Under the pieces are notes generated by a model. It saw nothing but the letters and a program-made list of their open reading frames with translations. It did no database searches and was not told where the DNA came from. A stretch of DNA of 10,030 nucleotides, from contig URYB01000075.1 in NCBI GenBank assembly GCA_900552085.1, positions 1 to 10,030 of the forward strand, given 5' to 3'. Numbering within the stretch: the stretch's first letter is position 1; each line of letters opens with the position of its first letter. Both the position numbers and the translations under genes were made by a program. This document shows, in pieces, positions 1 through 7,479 of the stretch. The stretch comes from an uncultured Lachnobacterium sp. GTDB taxonomy: Bacteria; Bacillota; Clostridia; Lachnospirales; Lachnospiraceae.

Positions 1-2
1 TT

Positions 3-1040
3 TTGCGGGTAACTTCGGATTTTCGGCAGCAATGGTATGAAAAACTCGAAAAAGAAGTATCGGTTCTGACTGCAGAAAAGCTGTATCATTACTTTATTCT
101 GCGCAAACGTGATCCATATATGGAGGAATCTCTGCGGCAGGAATTTGCACTCTGCGACCATAGTTTCTGGGAGCGGATGGAACCGCCCGAGGATAACGAT
201 GATCAGCCGAAGGCAGGCATAGACAATGAGACAAGCAGTGAGGAGGCGCAGCAGAATCAGCCGCAGGAACAGCAGGACAATGCCACCCCGCTTGGCTCGA
301 CAGATCCAAAGGAAGAAGAGTGGAAAGAAAATGCAAAGCGTATCGAAAGTGATATGGAAACATTCGCAAAAGACGCATCGGAGGATGCGGGAAAACTTGC
401 ATGGATGCTGTCCATACAGAATCGCGTGCGCAAAAGTTATAAAGAATATCTGAAACGGTTTGCCGTATTGCGGGAAGAAGTTTCCATTGATATGGATTCG
501 TTTGATTATGGATTTTATATGTATGGTCTGCAGATGTATGGCAATATGCCGCTGATTGAGGAGAATGAATATCGTGAGGCAAAAAAGGTTGAGGAACTTG
601 TGATTGCCATTGATACCTCGGCATCCTGCAAGGATCGGCTCGTGCAGCAGTTTTTGAATGAGACCGGAGCAATATTAAAGCAGCAGGAAAATTTTTTCCG
701 CAAAGTAAATATACGGATCATAGAGTGTGATAACCAGATCCAAAAAGATGTGCAGATCACGGATCTGTCGGAGATGGAGAGATTTGCGGAAGAGTTTTCT
801 GTAGAAGGCGGATATGGAACGGATTTCCGCCCGGTATTTTCTTATGTGGAGAAATTGCGGGAGGCAGGAGAACTGCGGAATTTAAAAGGACTCATGTATT
901 TTACGGATGGATTTGGGGAGTACCCGGTCAAACCGACCGACTATGAGACGGTATTTGTCTTCTATGGAGACGAGGAGCGGGAAGAGGCGAAGGTTCCTTC
1001 CTGGGCGATAAAATTGTATTTAGACAGTGATAACAGATAA
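3..1040 (+). CDS. VWA-like domain protein (DUF2201 type), 5'-truncated by the window start
   Basis: The reading frame is already open at the window edge, so the true start lies upstream; the TTG at position 3 is only the first possible start inside the window. Seen: the last 345 residues. A VWA-like fold occupies about residues 197-340 with a recognisable metal-ion (MIDAS) set: DTSAS at 204-208, T273 in GYGTDF, and D302 in YFTDGFGEYP. A CDHSFWERM motif lies at about 51-59, followed by an acidic, Gln-rich low-complexity linker (62-110). Family knowledge: these proteins usually carry an N-terminal putative metallopeptidase-like domain with an HExxH-like motif; that part is not visible here. They are commonly encoded beside a MoxR-type ATPase, exactly as here, with the ATPase starting 12 nt downstream. 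Likely role: cytosolic adaptor or effector of that ATPase, acting through MIDAS-dependent client binding. The substrate is unknown. Confidence 0.85.
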   Translation: MRVTSDFRQQWYEKLEKEVSVLTAEKLYHYFILRKRDPYMEESLRQEFALCDHSFWERMEPPEDNDDQPKAGIDNETSSEEAQQNQPQEQQDNATPLGSTDPKEEEWKENAKRIESDMETFAKDASEDAGKLAWMLSIQNRVRKSYKEYLKRFAVLREEVSIDMDSFDYGFYMYGLQMYGNMPLIEENEYREAKKVEELVIAIDTSASCKDRLVQQFLNETGAILKQQENFFRKVNIRIIECDNQIQKDVQITDLSEMERFAEEFSVEGGYGTDFRPVFSYVEKLREAGELRNLKGLMYFTDGFGEYPVKPTDYETVFVFYGDEEREEAKVPSWAIKLYLDSDNR

Positions 1041-1052
1041 AGGAGAGCGTGC

Positions 1053-2564
1053 ATGAATATCAAACAGGCAAAGCAGGAGATTATAAATACGGTACAGGCA
1101 TATCTGACCAAAGATGAGACTGGGGAATATGCAATTCCCGTAGAACGTCAGCGTCCGGTGCTTCTGATCGGACCACCTGGAATCGGAAAGACGGCAATCA
1201 TGGAGCAGGTCGCAAGAGAGTGTAACATTAACCTGGTTTCTTATACAATCACGCATCATACGAGACAGAGTGCCATCGGTCTGCCGTTTATTTCAAAGAA
1301 AAACTACGACGGAAATGAAATGTCTGTGACGGAATACACGATGAGTGAGATCATCGCATCCATATATGATCAGATTAAAAAAAGCGGAATCAAAGAGGGC
1401 ATTTTATTCCTTGACGAAATCAATTGTGTATCGGAAACACTTGCACCGACAATGCTTCAGTTCCTGCAGTATAAGACGTTTGGCAATCATCGAGTACCGG
1501 ATGGTTTTGTTATTGTTACCGCAGGTAATCCGCCGGAATACAATAAATCTGTCCGTGATTTTGACATCGTAACCTATGACAGAGTAAAGCGCATTTACAT
1601 CGAAGAAGATTTTGCAGCATGGAAAGAATATGCATACAAAGCACAGATTCATGGTGCGATATTGTCTTATCTGGAAATTAAGAAAAAGAATTTCTATTCG
1701 ATTGTATCGGATCTGGATGGAAAGCGTTTTGTTACGGCCAGAGGATGGGAAGATCTCTCACAGGTAATGAAAGTTTATGAACAATTACATCTCCCAATCA
1801 ACTATGATTTTGTGGTACAATATCTGCAGGATGATGAGATTGCGCAGGACTTCGCAAACTACTATGAACTCTACAATAAGTATAAAAATACATACCGGAT
1901 TCCGGAGATTCTTGAGGGAGAAATTCCAGAGAATACGAACGCGATCAAAGATGCGCCATTCGATGAAAAGCTGAGTCTTCTCGGGCTGCTTCTGGATCGT
2001 CTGGGACAGGAGTTTATTACTTATGTCAGAAGCAAAGCTGCACAGGAAGAACTGCTGCGGCAGCTGGGATATCTGCGCAGTGATCTGAAAGATGGAAGAG
2101 GACGGGGAACAGAGCTGTTAGAGCAGCAGATTTCGGCATATCAGGCGATGACGGATCACCGGAAGAAAGCCGGACTTGCCTCACGTGAGGAACAGAAAGT
2201 GTTCGCAATGACGGTACATGCCATGCAGGAATGCCTGACCCGTATGAACGCAGAGAAAACGGGGGATGCGAAGGCAGATTTCATGTGTGCGAAGAACTAT
2301 TTTGATGTACAGGAAAATGCAAGACAGATACAGGTCAAAGATACTGGAAGACATCTGACAAACGCATTTGATTTCCTTTGCCGTGTATTTGGGGAAGGAC
2401 AGGAACTTGTTATTTTTCTTTCGGAACTTTCCGCGGGATATTACAGTCTGCAGTATGTGACGGAATGTGGAAATGAGGCATATTACAAGTACAACCGTAT
2501 GCTGCTGTTAAAGGACCGGGGAAATGAACTCAAAGAAGAAGTAATGCAGTTATTAAGCTTATAG
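1053..2564 (+). CDS. MoxR-like AAA+ ATPase
   Basis: A 503-residue AAA+ ATPase. Seen: Walker A GPPGIGKT at residues 40-47, Walker B ILFLDE at 117-122, a sensor-1-like TAGNPP with N159, and TYDRVKR at 174-180 holding a probable arginine finger. Residues from about 190 to the end are mostly helical with no domain I can name; this part is longer than the small C-terminal lid of typical MoxR proteins of about 330 residues and may bind the partner or client. The ATG at 1053 is chosen because a strong site (TAAAGGAG, 1038-1045) sits at the right distance and overlaps the stop of the upstream VWA-like gene, so translation is probably coupled. Known: MoxR ATPases with VWA partners act as chaperone-like machines that assemble or activate protein or metal complexes. 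Inference: the client may be encoded in the same operon. Confidence 0.92.
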   Translation: MNIKQAKQEIINTVQAYLTKDETGEYAIPVERQRPVLLIGPPGIGKTAIMEQVARECNINLVSYTITHHTRQSAIGLPFISKKNYDGNEMSVTEYTMSEIIASIYDQIKKSGIKEGILFLDEINCVSETLAPTMLQFLQYKTFGNHRVPDGFVIVTAGNPPEYNKSVRDFDIVTYDRVKRIYIEEDFAAWKEYAYKAQIHGAILSYLEIKKKNFYSIVSDLDGKRFVTARGWEDLSQVMKVYEQLHLPINYDFVVQYLQDDEIAQDFANYYELYNKYKNTYRIPEILEGEIPENTNAIKDAPFDEKLSLLGLLLDRLGQEFITYVRSKAAQEELLRQLGYLRSDLKDGRGRGTELLEQQISAYQAMTDHRKKAGLASREEQKVFAMTVHAMQECLTRMNAEKTGDAKADFMCAKNYFDVQENARQIQVKDTGRHLTNAFDFLCRVFGEGQELVIFLSELSAGYYSLQYVTECGNEAYYKYNRMLLLKDRGNELKEEVMQLLSL

Positions 2565-2572
2565 GAGAACTT

Positions 2573-4702
2573 ATGACTACAATCAGAAAGATTTTTAAAG
2601 CAGATCTGTATGGTCTGTTCCACAATTTTTTTGCGCTGGTGATTGCGGTGGGATTGTGTATTCTGCCCGCTTTGTATGCGTGGTTTAATATTTATGCAAA
2701 CTGGGACCCGTATGCGAACACCGGTAATATCCGTATCGCGGTGGCAAATCTGGATGAAGGATGCACAGATCTGGATGGCGAGGATGCCAATATGGGGCAG
2801 GAGATCGTAGAACAGCTCAAACAAAAGGACAATATCGGCTGGGTCTTTGTCGACAGTAAAAAGGACGCGGTCGACCGGGTAAAATCCGGGGACTGCTATG
2901 CGGCGGTCGTGATCGATCCGGAGTTTTCCTATGGGCTGTACAATGCGCTTATGGACAATATTTCCCAGCCGAAGATTACCTATTATGAAAATGAAAAAAA
3001 GAATGCCGTAGCTACGAAAATTACAGATACGGCGGTATCTACACTGCAGAGTACGATCAACCAGTCGTTTGTAAAAGTTGTGACGCAAAAAATCTTTACC
3101 CAGACAAATGATCTGCAGGCATCGCTCAAAGATGAGAATGCTGTGGATGCTTTTATTGAAAAGCTTGAGACGGTACAGGGATATCTTAAAGACTATGACA
3201 AGATGATCACCTCTTTTCTTGCCGGAAATGAACTGGTCACAAAGTCGGCAGATGATACGAATGAGAATCTTGCGGCCGGACAGGAGATGATACAGTCCGG
3301 AATTGACAGCATGGAAGATGGAAAGCAGAATCTTAAGACTTCGAAAACTTCATTTGCTGCTTTTTCAAAGGAAGTGACACAAGCATTAAATAAAATTCAG
3401 CAGACGATCGATACGATTGATACACATATTTCTGCAGCCAATCTGGACAAACAGATTAACACACTGGCAAAAGATGTGACAATCATACAGGAAGATGCCA
3501 AAGATCTGTCGGTACAGTTGCAGAGTCTCAGCGATTATTTAAAGACCGTACAGGGCGATTCCAAGTCTTTGGAAAATACCATTGATACCGTAAATAAGCT
3601 GCAGACAATGGCAGATAATATTGCAGACATTCCGGGCGTGGATGAGAATGCGTCGGATGCCAAGAAGACGATTTCTGCGATGCAGCGCACATTGAAAAAT
3701 TATTCCGATACGATAGAGAATATCAATGAATTATTTGCACAGCAGATTTCTCCGCAGGTGCAGGGAATGCTGGATGATATGGCGGATGTACTTGAGAGCA
3801 CCGAAGGATTATTACAGAATCTCAGCGGAACTTTAGACGGGATGAAGGATATTTTTGACGGTGTGGATACAACACTTGGCACGCTCAACACCAGTCTTAC
3901 CCAGTTGCAGGAGGTGTTGGAACAGACCAGCGAAAAAATCGGAACAACGCTGGATAAATTAAAGGATGCTTCGGACAGTGAGCAGATGGATATTATTATG
4001 AATCTTCTCGCCGGAGATCCGGATACTTACGGGGATTTCTTTTCCCAGCCGGTAAAGGTAAATGAACATTATATGTATGAGATCGCAAATTACGGATCCG
4101 GAGTAGCACCATTTTATACGGTACTTGCCATCTGGGTGGGCATGACGATTCTCGTATCGCTTTTGAAAGTGCATGTGGATAAAAAGGATTTCCCGAAGGC
4201 AAAGCCATATCAGTATTTCTTTGGCCGCTATCTGTTATTCCTTCTGTTGTCTGAAATTCAGGCAATGATCATTGTGGCAGGTGATCTGTATATATTCGGG
4301 GTACAGTGTAAACATCCGGGTGCGATGTTTTTGACGGCAGCAGTCACAAGCTTTACATTTTCGATGCTGATCTATGCGCTTACGATTTCTTTTGGCGATA
4401 TTGGAAAAGCGCTGGCAGTTGTGATCATGGTGCTGCAGATTGCAGGTTCCGGTGGAACCTATCCAATCGAAGCGCTGCCGCGTTTTTTCCGTTCAGTGTA
4501 TATTTTCTTCCCGTTTCCGTATGCAATCAACGGCATGCGTGAGTGCATCGGAGGAATGTATCATCAGGATCTGACTATTGATTTATTGAAACTGTTGATT
4601 TTTGCGGCGGCAGGACTGTTTATCGGACTGGTTGTGCGTATTCCGTTTATCGGATTAAATCACTTCATTGAAAAACGAATGGAAGATACAAAAATGCTTT
4701 AA
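2573..4702 (+). CDS. YhgE/Pip-type ABC-2-like membrane protein, first paralogue
   Basis: A 709-residue envelope protein of the YhgE/Pip (phage infection protein) family. Seen: a short cytosolic N-terminus, a membrane helix at about 18-39 running into the family-typical LPALYAWFN and NWDPY motifs (31-47), then a large presumed extracellular region to about 500. That region holds a folded segment (about 50-170, including YYENEKKNA) and long coiled-coil-like helices rich in Leu, Asp, Thr and Gln. The C-terminal third (about 508-692) has five hydrophobic segments, with GGTYPIEALP and MRECIGGMY as conserved loops, resembling an ABC-2 permease but with no ATPase beside it other than the AAA+ protein. 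Known: Lactococcus Pip and Bacillus YueB are phage receptors, and YueB belongs to a type VII secretion locus; the function of most YhgE proteins is unsettled. The start has AGGAGA at 2563-2568, overlapping the upstream stop, 8 nt downstream of the ATPase gene. Confidence 0.9.
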   Translation: MTTIRKIFKADLYGLFHNFFALVIAVGLCILPALYAWFNIYANWDPYANTGNIRIAVANLDEGCTDLDGEDANMGQEIVEQLKQKDNIGWVFVDSKKDAVDRVKSGDCYAAVVIDPEFSYGLYNALMDNISQPKITYYENEKKNAVATKITDTAVSTLQSTINQSFVKVVTQKIFTQTNDLQASLKDENAVDAFIEKLETVQGYLKDYDKMITSFLAGNELVTKSADDTNENLAAGQEMIQSGIDSMEDGKQNLKTSKTSFAAFSKEVTQALNKIQQTIDTIDTHISAANLDKQINTLAKDVTIIQEDAKDLSVQLQSLSDYLKTVQGDSKSLENTIDTVNKLQTMADNIADIPGVDENASDAKKTISAMQRTLKNYSDTIENINELFAQQISPQVQGMLDDMADVLESTEGLLQNLSGTLDGMKDIFDGVDTTLGTLNTSLTQLQEVLEQTSEKIGTTLDKLKDASDSEQMDIIMNLLAGDPDTYGDFFSQPVKVNEHYMYEIANYGSGVAPFYTVLAIWVGMTILVSLLKVHVDKKDFPKAKPYQYFFGRYLLFLLLSEIQAMIIVAGDLYIFGVQCKHPGAMFLTAAVTSFTFSMLIYALTISFGDIGKALAVVIMVLQIAGSGGTYPIEALPRFFRSVYIFFPFPYAINGMRECIGGMYHQDLTIDLLKLLIFAAAGLFIGLVVRIPFIGLNHFIEKRMEDTKML

Positions 4703-4705
4703 GAT

Positions 4706-4710
4706 GGAGG
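4706..4710 (+). promoter_or_regulatory. Ribosome binding site that places the next start at TTG 4719
   Basis: GGAGG lies 8 nt before the TTG at 4719. The in-frame ATG at 4704 overlaps this motif and has no Shine-Dalgarno sequence of its own, and the in-frame TTG at 4668 would overlap the preceding gene by 35 nt without a ribosome site. The TTG at 4719 is therefore preferred. Confidence 0.75.
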
Positions 4711-4718
4711 ACTTATAT

Positions 4719-5198
4719 TTGGAAACAGATAAGCAAAAATTAGAAAAACTCGAAAATCTCTATGAAATGGTCATGGATTTTGAAGAAAAAAGCCACGAGA
4801 AGAATCAGAAGCGCATCAAGATCGGACTGCGTTGTCTGTATATTATTCCGGCAATATTTCTCTTCCTTCTTATGGTGATGAAAAGCTCAAAGATTATTTT
4901 TCTGGCGCTTTGGATCATAAGCCTGTTTATTCTGGCGGTGTATCTGATCGTTGTGGAATATATGGATTACAATTTACAGAATCATATCAATAAGCTCGAA
5001 GGAAAGAAGAATGGGGAAGTGGAAAGTCTGATCGAGATGGACCGTTTCGAAAAAAGTGTGGACCGATTTGAGGAAAAAGCCGGCATGATTGAAAATGCTG
5101 TGGATAACGCAGTGGATCGTGTCACAAGTACCGCAAAAGAAATGATGCTTCGTGCGTCAGAAAAAACGGAGGAGGAGACAGATGATAAAAATATTTAG
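4719..5198 (+). CDS. Small two-helix membrane protein with charged helical tails
   Basis: A 159-residue protein (from TTG 4719) that I do not recognise as a named family. Seen: a charged, probably helical N-terminal stretch (1-34, ETDKQKLEKLENLYE), two closely spaced hydrophobic segments at about 36-54 and 57-79 forming a membrane hairpin, and a long charged C-terminal tail (80-159). The tail contains near-repeats, DRFEKSVDRFEEK at 108-120 and AVDNAVDRV at 127-135, suggesting amphipathic or coiled-coil helices. With a short hairpin loop both tails would face the same side, probably the cytosol. It sits 16 nt after one YhgE-type gene and overlaps the start of the second by 17 nt, so it is probably translated with them and may be a bridging or scaffolding subunit. 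That role is inferred from position only. Confidence 0.78.
   Translation: METDKQKLEKLENLYEMVMDFEEKSHEKNQKRIKIGLRCLYIIPAIFLFLLMVMKSSKIIFLALWIISLFILAVYLIVVEYMDYNLQNHINKLEGKKNGEVESLIEMDRFEKSVDRFEEKAGMIENAVDNAVDRVTSTAKEMMLRASEKTEEETDDKNI
5168..5175 (+). promoter_or_regulatory. Ribosome binding site fixing the second YhgE start at ATG 5182
   Basis: GGAGGAGG ends 6 nt before the ATG at 5182. The earlier in-frame ATG at 5152 has no comparable site and would add ten residues (RQKKRRRRQ and one Met) unlike the N-terminus of the first paralogue. The site lies inside the end of the small membrane protein gene, giving a 17-nt overlap and likely translational coupling. Confidence 0.8.
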
Positions 5199-7299
5199 AG
5201 TGTTCCTTTCCGATATGCGGCGGATGCGTTCCAATGTCGTAGCGATTGTCATTGTCATGGGTCTGTCCATCATTCCTGCTTTGTATGCGTGGTTTAATAT
5301 TATGTCCAACTGGAATCCATACGGAGAATCCGCAATTTCCCAGATGAAGATTGGTGTGTGTTCCGAGGATGTGGGCATTACGGTAGGTTCGCTGGAATTA
5401 AATATCGGAGACAAGATGATCGATGGCCTGAAAGAAAATACCACGATCGGCTGGGTATTTGATGATTCCAAAGACCAAACATTAGAAGGCGTTCGCAGTG
5501 GAGAATATTATGCGGCATTGATCGTGCCGGAAGATTTTACCGAAAAGATGATCAGTTTTCTTGGCGGGGATCCGGTCAATCCGGCAATTGATTATTATGA
5601 GAACAGCAAGAAAAATGCCATAGCGACCAAAATTACATCCAAAGCCAAGACTGCGGTACAGGAGCAGATCAATACAACATTTGTAAGTACGCTCACACAG
5701 GTGCTGACGGAATCGGGAGAGATGCTTTCCCAGACGGATGAAAATGGTGTGGATATTGTTTCGGTTACTACGGATAAGCTGGATGGCATTGATAAAAATC
5801 TTCAGACCTATGTGGATATTTTAAATACATTTTCGCTGGTGACTGGATCGGCATCGGATCTTGCGGATTCCGCACAGACATTGATTTTGAATACGCAGGG
5901 GCTTTTTAACAGCAGTCAGGATACGGTTTCGAGTATGCAAAGCAGTGTTTTGTCCGGAGCACAGACCGCAGATACCGTGTCATCACTGATCAGTATCAGT
6001 CTCGACTCCATGGATCAGGATCTGAGCGTGCTCGACGAGCAGGTGGATGGTCTCGTGGAAGGTGATACATACAGCACAGTGCAGAACTCTACCGAATCGG
6101 TAAAAAAAGTGACAGGTTCTACACTTACTGTTTTAAAAGATATTCTGGGGGAGACTGACAAGAAACTTTCGGCAGTAGACAAAAGTTATAAGCAGCTGGA
6201 AAAAGATCTTGAAACATTCAAAAAAGATGGGAAAGTGACGGCGCAGAGCCTCCGCCATCTGAAAAATACATTAAAACTCGACATTAAGGATTGTAAGGAC
6301 AGCCTTCGGGAAATTCGAAACAGTTTTACCTATTCCATCAATCCGAATGTCAGCAAGACAATTTTAAGTATTGAAAAATCACTGATTCAGACAGGTGCAA
6401 TGCTTAACAATGTGGAGGGAAGCTTCGGCGATATCAGCAATGCATTGGAAGCGTATAAGACAACATTGGATTCCGGTACCGATGATATTACGGCGACGCG
6501 GGATTATGTTGCAGGCATTCAGAAGGACATCCGCAAACTGTCCAAAAATCTGAAAGCACTTTCCGGCAATGATCAATATAATGAAATCATTGAGATGTTG
6601 AAAACAGATCCGCAGATGATCGCACAGTTTGTTTCCTCGCCGGTTGCTATGGATACAGAAGAAATTTATCCGATCGCAACATACGGATCAGCAATGGCAC
6701 CGTTTTATACAGTACTTGCGATCTGGGTCGGGGCATTGATCCTTGTCGCACTGATCCATGTGGAAGTTAAACGTGTGGACGATTTAAAAGAGATTCGTTC
6801 CCTGCATGCATTCTTTGGCAGGTATATTACATTTTTCCTGATCGGACAGATTCAGGCAGCGATTACGGTACTGGGAGATTTATTCTATATCAATATCCAG
6901 TGTCCGCATCCGTTCTTATTCTGGCTGGCAGCAGCGGCGAGCAGTTTTGTGTTTACGCTTTTTATCTATTCGCTGACCGTTGCGATGGGAAATGTCGGAG
7001 AGGCAATTGCTGTGGTTGTTATGGTCATTCAGGTTGCTGGTGCCGGTGGAACATTCCCAATCGAAGTCCTGCCGAATGTATACCAGATGATCTACAAATT
7101 CCTGCCATTTACTTATTGCATGAATGCATTGCGTGAGTGTGTGGGCGGCATGTACCGGAATGATTACTGGAAGGACTTGCGGACGCTTGGTATTTACGTA
7201 TTGATTTCTCTTTTTATCGGACTGGTTGTTGCGATTCCGTTCCGTAAATTGAACAAAAAAATTGAGCATAGCAAAGCAAAATCAAAAGTAATGTTATAA
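5182..7299 (+). CDS. YhgE/Pip-type ABC-2-like membrane protein, second paralogue
   Basis: A 705-residue paralogue of the protein encoded at 2573-4702, with the same layout. Seen: N-terminal helix at about 17-39 leading into IPALYAWFN and NWNPY, then a presumed extracellular region to about 495 with YYENSKKNAIATKIT and long coiled-coil-like stretches. A C-terminal block of five hydrophobic segments (about 502-695) shares APFYTVLAIWVG, RECVGGMY and FIGLVV with its partner. The ends match closely between the two copies, whereas the middle has diverged almost completely, consistent with an old duplication and specialised outer domains. Both end in Met-Leu (KML and VML). It is the last gene of the operon; no convincing intrinsic terminator follows. 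A paired, possibly hetero-oligomeric membrane complex is inferred. Partner and substrate are unknown; phage receptor activity is known for relatives but cannot be read from the sequence. Confidence 0.9.
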   Translation: MIKIFRVFLSDMRRMRSNVVAIVIVMGLSIIPALYAWFNIMSNWNPYGESAISQMKIGVCSEDVGITVGSLELNIGDKMIDGLKENTTIGWVFDDSKDQTLEGVRSGEYYAALIVPEDFTEKMISFLGGDPVNPAIDYYENSKKNAIATKITSKAKTAVQEQINTTFVSTLTQVLTESGEMLSQTDENGVDIVSVTTDKLDGIDKNLQTYVDILNTFSLVTGSASDLADSAQTLILNTQGLFNSSQDTVSSMQSSVLSGAQTADTVSSLISISLDSMDQDLSVLDEQVDGLVEGDTYSTVQNSTESVKKVTGSTLTVLKDILGETDKKLSAVDKSYKQLEKDLETFKKDGKVTAQSLRHLKNTLKLDIKDCKDSLREIRNSFTYSINPNVSKTILSIEKSLIQTGAMLNNVEGSFGDISNALEAYKTTLDSGTDDITATRDYVAGIQKDIRKLSKNLKALSGNDQYNEIIEMLKTDPQMIAQFVSSPVAMDTEEIYPIATYGSAMAPFYTVLAIWVGALILVALIHVEVKRVDDLKEIRSLHAFFGRYITFFLIGQIQAAITVLGDLFYINIQCPHPFLFWLAAAASSFVFTLFIYSLTVAMGNVGEAIAVVVMVIQVAGAGGTFPIEVLPNVYQMIYKFLPFTYCMNALRECVGGMYRNDYWKDLRTLGIYVLISLFIGLVVAIPFRKLNKKIEHSKAKSKVML

Positions 7300-7315
7300 A
7301 GTTATAGGTTTTATA

Positions 7316-7337
7316 AAAATTTTTGATAGAAAATTTT
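7316..7337 (+). repeat. Paired AAAATTTT octamers upstream of the ilvE promoter
   Basis: Two copies of the self-complementary AAAATTTT lie at 7316-7323 and 7330-7337, separated by TGATAG. They start 14 nt apart and end 10 nt upstream of the candidate -35 box. They could act as an UP-element-like AT tract, as a regulator site (it faintly resembles a CodY box with three extra bases), or as an AT-only hairpin. No function is shown. Confidence 0.4.
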
Positions 7338-7347
7338 AGTGGAACTA

Positions 7348-7376
7348 TGGACAAATGAAAAATATTGTACTAGAAT
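7348..7376 (+). promoter_or_regulatory. Sigma-A-type promoter of ilvE
   Basis: TGGACA (7348-7353, 5 of 6 to TTGACA) and TAGAAT (7371-7376, 5 of 6 to TATAAT) are separated by exactly 17 nt. It lies in the 180-nt gap between the YhgE operon and ilvE, with AT-rich sequence just upstream. The predicted transcription start is near 7383, giving a leader of about 95 nt. Confidence 0.7.
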
Positions 7377-7396
7377 GATTTCAATTAATAGCAAAC

Positions 7397-7458
7397 CCAG
7401 TGTTTCATAACACTAAGTTATAGAGTGCTGGATTCGTAACAAGTCATTTCAAAGTGAC
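7397..7458 (+). promoter_or_regulatory. Structured 5' leader of ilvE with competing hairpins
   Basis: Seen: AGTGTT/AACACT (7399-7404 with 7409-7414, loop TCAT) is a 6-bp hairpin. The same CACT (7411-7414) can instead pair with AGTG (7424-7427), stacked on CCAG/CTGG (7397-7400 with 7428-7431). ATAAC/GTTAT (7407-7411 with 7417-7421) is a third option. A separate hairpin, GTCATT/AGTGAC (7443-7448 with 7453-7458, one G-U pair), stands 6 nt before the ribosome site at 7465. I see no T-box antiterminator motif, no leader peptide and no U-tract terminator, so if it regulates it would more likely act on translation or mRNA stability. Stems are short and this could be chance. Confidence 0.35.
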
Positions 7459-7479
7459 AGAATTGGAGGAGAAATAGAA

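Noticed and set aside
94..672. Long open frame (192 codons) on the minus strand opposite the VWA-like gene
   Set aside because: It is antisense to a well-supported coding gene, its translation is rich in Cys, His, Pro and Ser like a shadow frame, and it has no ribosome site.
1247..1262. A 16-nt sequence (AATCACGCATCATACG) repeated exactly at 9887-9902
   Set aside because: In both places it encodes ITHHT in the same frame inside unrelated genes; there are only two copies, with no flanking similarity, so a mobile or regulatory repeat is not supported.
1808..1821. TTTTGTGGTACAAT inside the ATPase gene, identical to the extended -10 region before the amidase
   Set aside because: It lies inside coding sequence (encoding FVVQY) with no downstream start that would use it; the match is probably chance.
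2483..3088. Minus-strand open frame (201 codons) across the ATPase/YhgE junction
   Set aside because: It spans two supported genes in opposite orientation with no ribosome site and no recognisable domain; the YhgE N-terminus it overlaps matches its paralogue.
7294..7316. AT-only inverted repeat TTATAAA/TTTATAA at the end of the second YhgE gene as a terminator
   Set aside because: The 7-bp stem has no G-C pair, overlaps the stop codon and is followed by AAA before the T run, so it is not a convincing intrinsic terminator.
7383..7479. T-box riboswitch or leader-peptide attenuator upstream of ilvE
   Set aside because: The conserved T-box antiterminator sequence is absent, there is no terminator with a T tract before the gene, and no short leader ORF rich in Leu, Ile or Val is seen.
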